Origin: Hermatobates lingyangjiaoensis
Taxonomy: Eukaryota; Arthropoda; Insecta; Hemiptera; Hermatobatidae
Length of the DNA stretch: 64,000 nt
Assembly: GCA_026182355.1 (NCBI GenBank)
Contig: JAPFBL010000118.1
Span: 365,001 to 429,000 of the forward strand
Direction of reading: 5' to 3'
The notes under the pieces: generated by a model
The model's input: only the letters and a program-made list of their open reading frames with translations
Database searches by the model: none
Told to the model about the DNA's origin: nothing
Shown here: in pieces, positions 33,142 through 43,437 of the stretch
Numbering within the stretch: the first letter of the stretch is position 1
Layout of the letters: every line of letters starts with the position of its first letter
Made by a program: the position numbers and the translations under genes

Positions 33142-33600
33142 TTTCTTAATCTATTTATTCTCTATTAGTCCAGTTATAACCGTTGACCTTTAACCTTCTC
33201 TTTATATTAACCTTACTATCCTTTTAATCTATTTTTAGCAATGACTAAGCATGAGTCATCGATTTTAATCTATTTATAGCAATGACTAAGCTGAGTCATC
33301 GAGTTTAACTTAACATGTCACTTTGCCTTTCTTGAATTTCTTGGACTTTCAACTCTTTTATTCTAACCGCTTGTTTCTTGTTCATTTTGACCTTTAACCT
33401 TCTCTTTCATTAACCTGTAACTATCCTTTTAATCTATTTTAAGCAAGGACTAAGCATGAGTCATCGATTTTAATTTAACATGTCACTTGGCCAACTCCTT
33501 TTCCAGTTGAACCCTGTTAGCAGGAGGTTAGTTCGTAGGATCGAATCTCTCAGTCTTAAGATCGTGAATGCCGAGCTTCCGGTTAATTTAAATTTATATT

Positions 33601-33785
33601 ATATATATATATATATATTATAATATATTATATTATATAATATATATATATATTTATAATTTAAAATAACAAAAAGATATTTTTACACAACTTAACTCTA
33701 ATAAACCTTTTCTTATATTCAAAGCACTTTTTTTCGTTAAATTTGATTTAAAAAAAAAATTCTTTCCTAAAGTCCATGGACCTAG
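33601..33785. other. TA-rich spacer
   Basis: TA-rich tail of the family J palindrome, then AT-rich sequence. Confidence 0.6.
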
Positions 33786-33990
33786 AACCTAGGTCCATGG
33801 AACTTAGACATGATGTAGGGTCGTGGAAGCTCGGCTCCGAGTGGTCCACCTCGGGCGTATCCCAGTGCCTTATCCCAACTCGTTGGGGCGTGGGGCCACT
33901 GGGATACAGCTAAAGGGCTTCTACGTAAAAAAGCATCGACCTGGTTTATCATAATTTTGCGGTATGGCCGAAAAGGCCCAGTTGCGCTAT
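33786..33990 (+). mobile_element. 5'-truncated LINE 3' UTR copy
   Basis: GTCGTGGAAGCTCGGCTCCG...AAAAAGCATCGACCTGGTTT...GTATGGCCGAAAAGG...CCAAAACAGG matches 37320-37487 and the reverse of 61600-61800. Confidence 0.65.
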
Positions 33991-34496
33991 ATTATACCAA
34001 AACAGGTTAAATTTGATTTAGGGTTTTATAAGATTGATAAAGTTTCGACTTTGGCTTCAGACTTCTTTATATTGAGATTTTCATTATTAATATTCTCAAA
34101 TAAGTCAGTGTACTGATTCATTCTATTACTGATTATTTATACTGTTTAGCACTCAATTTTAATGAACAGCTCTCACTTTCTGAATATATTTCATAACAAC
34201 TTATAAACAAATTTTATAATTACAGACAGACTTTAGTTTCGTAGAATTTTTAAAGTTTTCAAGATTGATAAATCATATTTACACATGATGAACAAAAGAA
34301 GTAATATAAAAAAAAGTGCAATCACTTTGCCTAATGACTTTTCATCGCCTGCAGAAGTTTTTTTAACTTGTTTTGACTCCTTCTTCTATGTTCATCTTCC
34401 TACCCTTTCATTCCCCTAACCTATAAAATATATTTTATTATATTATAATGCATTATATAATTTATTTGTATAATTTCAGTACAGTATATAACTGAA
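33991..34496. other. AT-rich intronic sequence
   Basis: No feature supported. Confidence 0.5.
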
Positions 34497-34568
34497 CTGG
34501 GGACTCATAATATCATTTCTAAGTGGCAGCGGGCCACATGATATTTCTGTGTTATTGGATAAATACAG

Positions 34569-34580
<12 letters not shown>
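34497..34580 (+). mobile_element. hAT-like end fragment
   Basis: GCGGGCCACATGATATTTCTGTGTTATT is shared with the copy at 36070-36170. Interrupted by a TA run and a half fold-back. Confidence 0.6.
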
Positions 34581-34602
<22 letters not shown>

Positions 34603-34605
<3 letters not shown>

Positions 34606-34720
34606 TGAAACAGTCCAACGGACTTTTAAATAAAAACCAATTAAAAAGAAGATAGCACACAAATAAGCACAGGAATAACTCGCTTCTATATTTCGACCAT
34701 CGTCATATATAGAATATATA
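34603..34720. mobile_element. Half fold-back, family C-like
   Basis: AATGAAACAGTCCAACGGACTTTT and ATAACTCGCTTCTATATTTCGACCATCG. Truncated inside the ribozyme-like core. Confidence 0.6.
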
Positions 34721-34965
34721 TGTACAGAAGTCTATTTCTGGGTAAAGGACCACTGTTCTATTTTCAAAATTATACTCCATATTGTTTTGTGTGTTTATTG
34801 TAAAATCATTTTATGTATATGTAATAAATTTTAGAACTCTTATTCCTTATCATTGAACTGAAATTTTTCGAAACGCATACTCCATGAAATGAAATAGTCC
34901 ACAATTTTCATATCTCAAACAGTCATACTCCTTATTATGTAATATTTACTCATAAATCAAAGTCT

Positions 34966-35145
34966 CCGTACATAAAAAAAGAAGCCCTTTTTTATCTACG
35001 CGTTTCGAACACTTCGTATTGAAGGCTGGACTCTGGTCAGTAGTTTACTCCTACATTTTGGAAGTTTACCTGACGATGAACACAAAGTTTTCGAAACGTG
35101 TAGTATAAAAAAAAAAGCTTTTTTTATCTAGACTTTGGTTTATCT
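34966..35145. mobile_element. Fold-back family K
   Basis: ATCTACGCGTTTCGAACACT on the left mirrors AGTTTTCGAAACGTGTAGTA on the right, with the AAAGCTTTTTTTATCTA tail. Confidence 0.65.
35070..35102 (+). ncRNA. Hammerhead-like motif, family K
   Basis: CTGACGA, extra T, stem II GAACAC/GTTTTC (one mismatch), GAA, ACGTGT (imperfect palindrome), A. Confidence 0.45.
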
Positions 35146-35388
35146 ATTTACTTTACCCCAGTATTCATACTTTACCCTTCGAAAAAGGGTTGAACAAAAT
35201 ACTTTTCCTTTGAACCAAAAAATTGTCAAATTACAAGTTTTATGTATATACAAGTGTCAAATAAGTACACAATACAAACACCCTTGACAAAAGATAAAAA
35301 CGTGCAAAAATCAAAAATTGTTATCTTTTGAATCCAGTTATTTGTTAATGGCAGTTTTGTATATATTTTTTTTTGTATTACATTAATA
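35146..35388. other. AT-rich intronic sequence
   Basis: No feature. Confidence 0.5.
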
Positions 35389-35556
35389 CATGATCAAACC
35401 ACAATATGAAATGGGAAAACAAGAAAACAAATCCCAAGTTGGGTTTTTGACTCTGACCGCCTGTTACTTTTGAAAGATCTTAGTCTTGTTTTCCCATTTC
35501 TTATTGTGGTTTGAGCATTGATTGTTATTTCTCGTGTTTATGTGAAATCTTTTTAT
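35389..35556. mobile_element. Fold-back family A, core deleted
   Basis: Both outer arms are present. The inner part lacks the CTGACGAAGACCG segment. Confidence 0.75.
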
Positions 35557-35800
35557 AAATTAGTACATGTACATTGTATTAATATAATTAATTAATATAC
35601 TATAATTCAAATTATAGTATAATTTTCATATATTGAGGGTAACTGGAATAGTACGAGTATACTGAAGTAATGTACACTGTAAGAAAAATTATGAGATCAG
35701 TAATAAATTCTTGAAAGAAGTTTGTTTGAAAGAGAAATTGTTGAAACAGTTTCTGGAATGGAACAGAGGTGATTTGATTAATGATGTAATATGGTTGCAG

Positions 35801-36037
35801 GCGGCCTACATGATCGTGGATGAGATGCACGAAGAACACCCAGAGCTGCTGAAAGACCAGTACTGGGACGAGGTGGTGCCCAGAGAACTGCCTTACACTG
35901 TAGCCTCGGAGCACTACAGACGCCATGAGCCCAAGGGCTCTGCCGAGTTCTACAAGGTCAAGCAGCACGAGTCCATCTATGCTAATCTACAGCACCGCAA
36001 GAGCTTGGCCACCCACCCCGATGACTATGCCGACTAT
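35801..36037 (+). CDS. Bestrophin, exon (C-terminal cytosolic domain)
   Basis: This 79-codon exon is in phase 0 at both ends, with acceptor GTTGCAG and donor TAT/GTAAGT. It encodes AAYMIVDEMHEEHPELLKDQ, then YWDEVVPRELPYTVASEHYR and on to HPDDYADY. The VDEMH...P.L..D.YW......PYT.AS string is diagnostic of the bestrophin segment after the calcium clasp, which wraps the cytosolic vestibule. Open frame continues past the donor for a few codons into a hAT-like end and is not coding. Confidence 0.95.
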
Positions 36038-36069
36038 GTAAGTATCACCCTCTACCTGGGCTTTCTGAG

Positions 36070-36170
36070 CAGACATGGGCAACCTTTTCTGAACTGGGGG
36101 CCGCATTATATTATTTCTAAGAGACCGCGGGCCACATGATATTTCTGTGTTATTTAGATAAATACAACTC
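36070..36170 (+). mobile_element. hAT-like element end
   Basis: CAGACATGGGCAACCTTTTC and ACTGGGGGCCGCATTATATT resemble a hAT terminal inverted repeat, only 33 bases after the exon donor. Cut by a TA run and family F fold-back. Confidence 0.6.
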
Positions 36171-36185
36171 ATACATATATATATA

Positions 36186-36485
36186 AAACATTTCAAAATT
36201 GAAGATAGGTAACACACAAAGTAAAGAAACACACTTACAAACTCAAATTTTCGGGTAATCCGTCTTCAGGAGAAAAGAGAGAGGGAGACCAAGCACATTG
36301 TAGACGCAACGGCAAGTAACCGACACGGCAACCGTTTGCGTGGCGGTTACTAGCCCTTGCGTCTACAACGTGCTTGGTCTAGTCTCCCTTTCTCGTTTCT
36401 CCTAAAGACGGATTGTCCGAAAATTTGAGTTTGTAAGTGTGTTTATTTACTTTGTGTGCTACCTATCTTCAATTTTGAACTGTTA
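36186..36485. mobile_element. Fold-back family F with GC-rich loop
   Basis: TTTCAAAATTGAAGATAGGT is mirrored at about 36460-36480. The centre TAGACGCAACGGCAAGTAAC is itself an inverted repeat. Confidence 0.8.
36245..36269 (-). ncRNA. Hammerhead-like motif, family F
   Basis: CTGAAGA, extra C, stem II GG/CC, GAA, palindrome AATT, T, stem I CTC/GAG. The right-arm partner reads CTAAAGA, so it is likely inactive. Confidence 0.5.
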
Positions 36486-36540
36486 TTGTGCCCAGTTTAG
36501 ATCGTCTTTCCATTTATCAAGTGAAAATATATTTATATAT

Positions 36541-36705
36541 ATACTAAATATAAGAAACTGTCCACAAGGACTATAAAACTTTAAATTACACAAAGCACGA
36601 CACAGAAAAAAATAAAAAGAACAGTTACAGAATTCAATAGTTCGAAATATTGAATTCTGTAAGTTTATTCTTTTATCTGTGTTGTGTTTATGTAATTTAA
36701 AGTTA
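36541..36705. mobile_element. Fold-back family B, core deleted
   Basis: CTTTAAATTACACAAAGCAC is mirrored at about 36680-36702. Keeps GAA and ATAT but not CTGATGA. Confidence 0.75.
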
Positions 36706-36710
36706 TATAT

Positions 36711-37210
36711 ATATTCGACCGTTGAATAGAAACAAAACTAAAGTTCATCGGGACACGGTCAGTTCTTCAGGTTCAAATTAAACTCTCATTGCCAACGTTT
36801 CGGTCTTTATTTAAAACCTTTTTCATAGGCCTACAAAAACAGAGGTAATATAAGAAATAATACAATCATTAAAAAATCAAACATACATAAAAGTGCAATT
36901 AGTTACAATTAAGAAATTCCAATAGAAATTTTGAGTATAGGTTAGAGAGTATACAGAAGTATAATTTTTTTTTTCATTTCTGTAAGTTTTCTCACTAACC
37001 CATAGTCAAAATTTCTATTTTAATTTCTTAATTGTAACTAATTACACTTTTGTGTATGTTTGATTTTTGAATGATTGTATTATTTCTTATATTTTCACTG
37101 TTTTTGTAGGCCTATGAAAAAGGTTTTAAATAAACACCGAAACGTTGGAAATAAGAGTTTAATTTGAACCTGAAGAACTGACCGAGTTTCAATAAACTTT
37201 AGTTTTGTAT
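36711..37210. mobile_element. Fold-back family H, long form
   Basis: The arms TTCATCGGGACACGGTCAG / CTGACCGAGTTTCAATAAAC extend through GCCAACGTTTCGGTCTTTAT and CCTTTTTCATAGGCCTACAA to a centre near 36965. The core reads CCTATGAAAAAGG, not CTGANGA, before GAA and ACGT. Confidence 0.75.
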
Positions 37211-37319
37211 ATATATATAGTTCAATATAGACAAAGAAACATAGAGAAATCAAAAGAACACACTTACACTCTCTAATTTGATGTGGGTTTATTTTTTTTT
37301 TTTACATACTCTTTATGTG

Positions 37320-37487
37320 TGATGTGGTGTCGTGGGACCCGCCTCCTTCAAATATGGGAGGGTTGTAGTGGGCTTCTAGATGCAGCTAACGCGTCTCACG
37401 TTAAAAAGTATCGATCTGTTGTGCTTTGCTCATGGAATGACCGAAAGGTTGATAGACATGATTACAAATCAAAACAGGTCATAGGAT
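37320..37487 (+). mobile_element. 5'-truncated LINE 3' UTR copy
   Basis: GTGATGTGGTGTCGTGGGAC...GCGTCTCACGTTAAAAAGTA...GACCGAAAGGTTGA...CAAAACAGG matches the region downstream of the LINE ORF at 61921 (minus strand). Confidence 0.7.
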
Positions 37488-37965
37488 GACAAAGGAAATA
37501 AAAAAAAAACTATATTAATAAGAATCGATTAAAACTGAGAAAGGACTTGCGTTTTCAAATTTGACCTCGAGACAGTGTGCTTTGATATGGGGAATGGTCG
37601 GGGTTTCATGTGCTGATTGATTTGCTCTCTACAGGCTTATAATACTTATCATACTTAATTCAAGAGGAAACGAGAGGTTTTAATCGCCCTCTATGAATCG
37701 TTTCTCTTGAGGTGATAACAAAACTCCTCAGAATGACGCCCTCATGAGGTCCAATTAACTACTAGTAGCAAGCCCTGGTCCCAGGGTACAGGCTTTGCCC
37801 TCTTCGGAGGGGGACAAACGAATTGACATAGGGAATCCTATGGCAGTCTTAAAACTGTAAGGTATTGAAGGTTTAGCCTGATCACTAATTATTTGACATG
37901 CACCTTGTTTAGCATGGATAGCTAACTATTGATCATATAACAAAATTCATGCATTGACTTTACAG
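37488..37965. other. Intronic sequence before bestrophin exon
   Basis: No recognised feature. Confidence 0.5.
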
Positions 37966-38236
37966 GAAAGTGTAGACACACCATTAGTGGAACGACGAAA
38001 GAACTGGTTTGCCAGACAAATCCAGAGAATGGGCTCAGTCCGTTCCTCATCCACCTACAGTTCAGGGCTGTTTGGCAGGAACCGTCACAACTCTGTCTAC
38101 TCGAATCCCGACAACAACGTGCTGCCCGTGACGGAAGGTGGGGCCGCCGGAGCCGTCGGGCCTCCGCCACCTCACCACCACAAGATGTCTATCTACGACA
38201 GGCTCATCGGCCGCAAGTCCACCAGAAGGGGAAAGG
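37966..38236 (+). CDS. Bestrophin, exon (variable C-terminal tail)
   Basis: This exon encodes 90 codons plus one base, from ESVDTPLVERRKNWFARQIQ to KMSIYDRLIGRKSTRRGKG. The acceptor is TTTACAG and the donor is AAAGG/GTCTGT. Phase 1 matches the GT that opens the next exon. The ERRKNWFARQIQRMGS and SIYDRLIGRK stretches are basic. The serine-rich RSSSTYSSG part resembles phosphorylatable tails of bestrophins, but this region is poorly conserved, so membership rests on position, phase and codon-like composition. The antisense open frames are shadows. Confidence 0.85.
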
Positions 38237-38565
38237 GTCTGTTTCACTTTTATTTTAGCCACTTTTCAGTCATTTTTGAAATCTGTAAAAATCATAATAA
38301 AAAGACAATGACTTAAAAGTAAATTACATTTCAAAATGAGTATAAAATGAATAATCAACTGAAATAATCTTAATTTGGAGATAGTCAAATACAAAAGACT
38401 GCTCACATCATCTCTATATATAGAGTTCGTGTGTTTATTTGTTTGGTTGTTTGTTTGTTTGTTTTTTCACCCATTTTTAATTAAGATAGGGAGACTGAAA
38501 TATATATTATTTATTACCTGAATAATATTAAATAAAAGAAAATCATCACTATATTTTTAAAAAAT
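38237..38565. other. Intronic sequence with (TTTG)n
   Basis: A short GTTT microsatellite lies at 38440-38465. Otherwise AT-rich. Confidence 0.6.
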
Positions 38566-38566
38566 T

Positions 38567-38910
38567 GGAGCCAGAGTAGCAAGTGTCTTGCGTGCTCGCC
38601 GATGATTAGTACTGCAAATGTATTATATATAAATGTAACAAAACAAAAATTTGTTTTCATTCAATATTTGCGTAATATAAACACTGATAATAAACTATAG
38701 GCATGGAGCCATGGTAGCCCAGTGGCCTGCGTGCTCGCCGATGACAGTACTACAAATGTATTATATATAAATGTAACAAAAAACAAATTTTTAATTTAAA
38801 ATTTGCGAAATATAAACAGTCGTAACAAAATAAAGGCATAGAGCCAGAGTAGTCCAGGGGTTTGCGTGCTCGCTGATGATACTAGTGCAAATGTATTATA
38901 AATAAATTAA
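38567..38910 (+). repeat. Three tandem 135-138 bp units with tRNA-like start
   Basis: Units begin near 38567, 38705 and 38840 with GGAGCCA.GGTAGCCCAGTGG...GCGTGCTCGCCGATGA, an A-box-like stretch, and continue CAAATGTATTATATATAAAT. Confidence 0.8.
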
Positions 38911-38999
38911 CAAGTGCATAATAAAATGCTACATTAGATGTTAAAAATGAATAATTTTAGAAACAAACTTGAGCACAACTGTCAGATAAAATACGAATG

Positions 39000-39375
39000 T
39001 TCTAAGATAATACTATAAAGATACATTCCTTTCATTAATTTTATTTTATGTTAAGTAAATACGTTGAATATTTTAATTATCAAGTTTTGTTTCTTATGAA
39101 TATATTTCATTTAGTGTATAACTTCAATTGTGTTTTATTTATTTATATGATAAAATAAATGATTTTTTTTACTTTTAAATGATTTTTAATTTGCTAAATA
39201 TATTGCTGTGAATATATATCTTGAATCATGTTAAGAATGCTATATCAAAAGCTTGTGCCATATAAGATCTGTTACCGTGCCTTAATAACAAGAAACAACA
39301 ATTAAAATTATCCCTGTCAGTCATGTTCAGTGAATTAATTTCAATAATTATTGTTATAATTTCTGAGTGACACAA
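39000..39375 (+). repeat. Long dispersed repeat R, copy 1
   Basis: Shares AATTCCTTTCATTAAT-like start, CATGTTAAGAAT.CTATATCAAAAGCTTG and CTGAGTGACACAA with 58795-59351. Confidence 0.75.
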
Positions 39376-39379
39376 AGGT

Positions 39380-39685
39380 GTCTGACCTTTTGGCTCAGTG
39401 GTTTAACGTACTCGCCTCTGAACTGGTAGATTCGGGGTTCGATACTCTGGTCGTCATTTTATTCACGTGGGAAGTGAATAAATCTGAGCAAGTCGTCCCT
39501 CGGAGAAGACGTTAAGTCGTCGGTCCTCGTCAGGTACTCGTTGAAGATCCCTACTCTAAATACATTAGAGTTAGGCCAATTTTAGAACTTCCAATGTACA
39601 ATCAATCTTCATTGTGTGGTGTCACAATGGTCCCAATGTTCGGCCTATGTGTGTTCCCTTGTGGGACAGCCACTGCCAACTACAA
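39380..39685 (+). mobile_element. SINE, tail type A
   Basis: The head TGGCTCAGTGGTTTAACGTA, GGTTCGATACTC B-box remnant, body, and tail CTTCATTGTGTGGTGTCACA...TGTGTTCCCTTGTGGGAC. CCTAA end lost. Confidence 0.85.
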
Positions 39686-39947
39686 TGTTGCATACTACTA
39701 CTACTCTACTCAAATTTTTATTTTGAGCTGTTTTTTCAGCCATCTTTGTGATAATCTAGACTGCAGTTTGTCTATTGGTTTGTATTTGTAGATGGCCATA
39801 TTTTACCTTCATTTTCTGATACTGAGTCCATCAAGCATTACAAGGTCATTATAGACGCAATGACCTCGCTTATACCTACTTTAGACCAGTCCTATATTCT
39901 GATGTATTTATGCCCAATACAGAATTAATAATATATATATGTTTCAG

Positions 39948-40156
39948 GTCCTGGTAAGCTGAATATGGGAAATATCCCAGCTAATCTAAAGAACAGGCCT
40001 AGGATTCCAACGCCTGATGTTACAAAGGAAGGCCCTGAGCGTATGATGCTTGCTCTCCACAATAACAACAACAACTTGAACAACAGCAACAACAACAACA
40101 ACACCAACCCATCGCCTTTGCCTCTTAACCCTAGCAATTTGTCTGATGTCGCTTTG
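39948..40156 (+). CDS. Bestrophin, exon (Asn-rich tail)
   Basis: This 209-base exon opens with GT, completing a Gly codon, then reads PGKLNMGNIPANLKNRPRIP and a low-complexity Asn tract made of AAC/AAT codons, ending DVAL before GTATGT. The acceptor is TATATGTTTCAG. The phases fit on both sides. The tail is predicted to be disordered. No function can be assigned beyond being part of the bestrophin C-terminus. Confidence 0.82.
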
Positions 40157-40257
40157 GTATGTTTCATAAACAAATGTTTACTACAAGAGTTTGGGTTGTT
40201 GGCACTTTCCAGTCTTTTTCTTCTGAAAGTCCAGAGTTTTAAATGTCGCAAGATGTA

Positions 40258-40293
<36 letters not shown>

Positions 40294-40361
40294 GATTTCT
40301 TATGAACAAGTGAAATTACAGTCAATGATCAAACCACAATAAGAAATGAGAAAACAAGGCT

Positions 40362-40396
40362 AAGATCTTTCAACCGTAACAAGCGGTCTTCGTCAG
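40362..40396 (-). ncRNA. Hammerhead-like motif, family A
   Basis: Full core with AGATCT palindrome. Confidence 0.6.
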
Positions 40397-40584
40397 AGTC
40401 AAAAACCCATCTGAAAAACTAGATGCAGAAAACATTTTTTTTTTCTTTACTCTTTCTTACTGTACTCCTTTGTTTCTCCAAACACTACACTTTCACCCTT
40501 TTAAAATACCACTCTTCTCTCCCACTCTTCTCAACTCCTCACCAGATGTTATCTGCATCTAGTATTTCAGTTGGGTTTTTGACT

Positions 40585-40619
40585 CTGACGAAGACCGCTT
40601 GTTACGGTTGAAAGATCTT
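40585..40619 (+). ncRNA. Hammerhead-like motif, family A
   Basis: Full core. Stem I GACT/AGTC. Confidence 0.6.
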
Positions 40620-40644
40620 AGTCTTGTCTTCTCATTTCATATAG

Positions 40645-41067
<423 letters not shown>

Positions 41068-41149
41068 GATTTGTTTTCTTGACCCAATATTTATATGATG
41101 TAATTTTCTTGAGGTTTGAGGTCCAATGATTAAAACTAGTCCATTTGCC

Positions 41150-41181
41150 GACGTTTCGACATATATTTATGTCATCTTCAG
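41150..41181 (-). ncRNA. Hammerhead-like motif, family L, left
   Basis: CTGAAGA, extra T, stem II GACATA/TATGTC, GAA, ACGT, C, stem I GCC/GGC. Confidence 0.7.
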
Positions 41182-41549
41182 GGCTACAACATGATTGTTT
41201 TACAATTAGCACTACTATTACTACTATTTGGTAATTTATTACATTTCAATATGTTCGGTAACAAAGAGGAATTTTTTGATAAAACAGTTATTACGACTAT
41301 GGATTATTTTGTTATACATTAAAATAAGGATATTGTTATACTATACTTCTATTCTATACTTATGCAGTAATTCTAAAGCAATAGAATAATTATAACAATA
41401 TCCTTATGTTAATGTATAACAAAATAATCCATAGTCGTAATAACTGTTTTATCAAAAAATTCCTCTTTGTTACCGAACATATTGAAATGTAATAAATTAC
41501 CAAATAGTAGTAATAGTAGTGCTAATTGTAAAACAATCATGTTGTAGCC

Positions 41550-41581
41550 CTGAAGATGACATAAATATATGTCGAAACGTC
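41550..41581 (+). ncRNA. Hammerhead-like motif, family L, right
   Basis: Identical core and stems to the left arm. Confidence 0.7.
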
Positions 41582-41630
41582 GGCAAATGGACTAGTTTTA
41601 ATCATTGGACCTCAAACCTCAAGAAAATTA

Positions 41631-41666
<36 letters not shown>

Positions 41667-41764
41667 ATAAAAGTATCGACCGTGGAATAGAAACAAAACT
41701 AATTTCTAATAATTGAGAGTCAATCTATGGGAATCTTGTGCAATCTGTTATAGTGTGTATTTAC

Positions 41765-42010
41765 CCATATTTGAGGATTTCAAGAATGACGTTTCCACAC
41801 AAAAAAAGGTTTAATATGAAAGTAACAGTGCGTTTCGAACACTTTTTGTTCTTCTTCAGGTTAACATCTGCACTGTAAAAAGTCGACTTTCCCATAGATT
41901 GACTCTCAACAGTGCAGATGTTAACCTGAAGAAGAACACTAAGTTTTCGAAACGTGTTGTTATTTTCATATTACTTTTTTTTTTGTAGAAACATAATTTT
42001 TGAAATCCAA
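41765..42010. mobile_element. Fold-back family K, copy 2
   Basis: Centre CCCATAGATTGACTCTCAAC. The arms carry GTGCAGATGTTAACCTGAAG and its mirror. Another copy of the centre, in the same orientation, lies at 41716-41735. Confidence 0.75.
41926..41958 (+). ncRNA. Hammerhead-like motif, family K copy 2
   Basis: CTGAAGA, extra A, stem II GAACAC/GTTTTC, GAA, ACGTGT, T, stem I TAAC/GTTA. Confidence 0.55.
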
Positions 42011-42810
42011 TTTAAAATCATTATATTATTTCAACATAATGATTTTCTCCAGTTAACTTGTAAAAATCAGCTGGAAACTAGTTTTCAGTCTGTTTCAGCC
42101 GGAGAACAGAACAAAGATTTTCGTTGGGCAGAATGACTTGCTAATTATGATAGCATAATTTTTGCCTTAATGTTTATTTCTGAGCACACCTAGTAATGTC
42201 TGCCTATGATGATAGATCACACAATCATTTTCTAGTTGTGCTACAGTGTGATCTTCTTTTATTAAGAAACCGAATGATTTTATTCAGCAAGAATAGAAGT
42301 CTTCCCTTTGCTTCGTCATGTGATTTCTGTTTAGAAAATCATTTCTTTGAATTCTGCTTCAGTTTCTTCTAGAAACGATTTAAACCGCCATTAATGAAAT
42401 GCTTCATCTTACTTTTTCTAATGTTGTAATTATGAAGTCGTTAATATTACAAAGGTTATGTTATAGAATATGTTTTTTTTTCCTGGTGGAAGTGCACCCT
42501 TACACCAGGGAGTTCATTGATACATGCTCATTAATACAATATTACATGTATGTCTTATACATTACATATTTGTAATAAATTGAATATAGTTAAGAAAAAG
42601 AAATAAAGGAAACAAAAGAAATGAAAGAATGAAAGAAAAGAGTGAGAGGAAAAAAATTAAATTCAAACATAAAAATAATTTTCTATAGACAAACTTCTGA
42701 AATAACAATAATTATTGGATTTGTAGTATTAAGTTTTAAACTTTAAATATTCTTAAGTTTAAGAAATTGTTTGCATAAGGGATCTTTGACTAGCAAACCG
42801 AGATCAGTTA
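42011..42810. other. Intronic sequence, no feature
   Basis: AT-rich, with a purine run at 42590-42655 (GAAA/AAAG). Confidence 0.6.
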
Positions 42811-43101
42811 ATGGGGCCAGCTTAGCTCAGTGGTTAACGTACTCGCCTCTGGGCTGGTAGTCCAGGGTTCGATACCCACCTGGCCCTCGATTTATTCAAG
42901 CCGGAGGTAAATAAATCTGAGTATGTCGTCCCTCGGAGAGGACGCTAAGCCGTCGGTTTTAGCCTGGACGACGTGAGGTACTCGTTAAAGACACTTGAGT
43001 TATTCTAACGTAGTGCAATCAGTTATTAAGTGGTATTTACTCATTTTAGAGTAAAAAGTTAATGAAATGGTCTCCACATATAAAAATTTAATGGTATAAA
43101 C

Positions 43102-43134
43102 AACGCGTTTCGAACACGTAGTGTTCTTCCTCAG
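43102..43134 (-). ncRNA. Hammerhead-like motif, family I, left
   Basis: CTGAGGA, extra A, stem II GAACAC/GTGTTC, GAA, palindrome ACGCGT, T. Confidence 0.65.
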
Positions 43135-43213
43135 GCATTAACTAAGGGTGAGTGTATGTGGTACAACTGGCAGTTGTACCACATCACATACACTCCTCAC
43201 CCTTAGTTAATGC

Positions 43214-43246
43214 CTGAGGAAGAACACTACGTGTTCGAAACGCGTT
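43214..43246 (+). ncRNA. Hammerhead-like motif, family I, right
   Basis: Same as the left arm. Confidence 0.65.
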
Positions 43247-43437
43247 GTTTATACCATTAAATTTTTATATGTGGAGACCATTTCATGAGGTTTTTACCCT
43301 ACACTTGAGTTAGGAAAAATTTAGGATCCCAATGTAGAATCATCGATCAAACAAAAAGCTGGTAAACGGCTGACGTTATCACTCGCTAGAGGATCGGTTT
43401 AAACTATAAAAATAAAATAATGGTGTAATGTGTGCAG

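Larger units (their letters stand above)
29270..33600. mobile_element. 4.3-kb PLE palindrome (family J)
   Basis: Left arm 29270-31346 (PLE sense on -) and right arm 31573-33600 (sense on +) are inverted copies of about 2 kb, joined through 31347-31572, which is present once. Each arm holds RT, thumb, GIY-YIG and a GC-rich C-terminal extension, a UTR with a (TAA)n tract, and an ORF start MSLGQLLFQLNPVSRRLVRR. (TA)n lies at both ends. The right arm is truncated about 65 bases earlier than the left. Confidence 0.85.
40290..40640. mobile_element. Family A deletion derivative retaining PLE 3' UTR
   Basis: Arms as family A. The centre (TACTGTACTCCTTTGTTTCT...CTTCTCAACTCCTCACCAGA) matches the UTR of the composite at 22730-22865, so the coding part has been deleted. 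Confidence 0.85.
43003..43300. mobile_element. Fold-back family I inserted in a SINE
   Basis: Palindrome centred near 43174 with a ribozyme-like core in each arm. It is flanked by a 12-base direct repeat ACACTTGAGTTA (42991-43002 and 43301-43312), a target-site duplication. No (TA)n here. Confidence 0.9.
42812..43411 (+). mobile_element. SINE, tail type B, split by a fold-back
   Basis: Head TTAGCTCAGTGGTTAACGTA and GGTTCGATACCC, body to 43002, interrupted by 43003-43300, then TTAGGAAAAATTTAGGATCC and tail GGTAAACGGCTGACGTTATC. It ends 26 bases before the last bestrophin exon. Confidence 0.85.
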
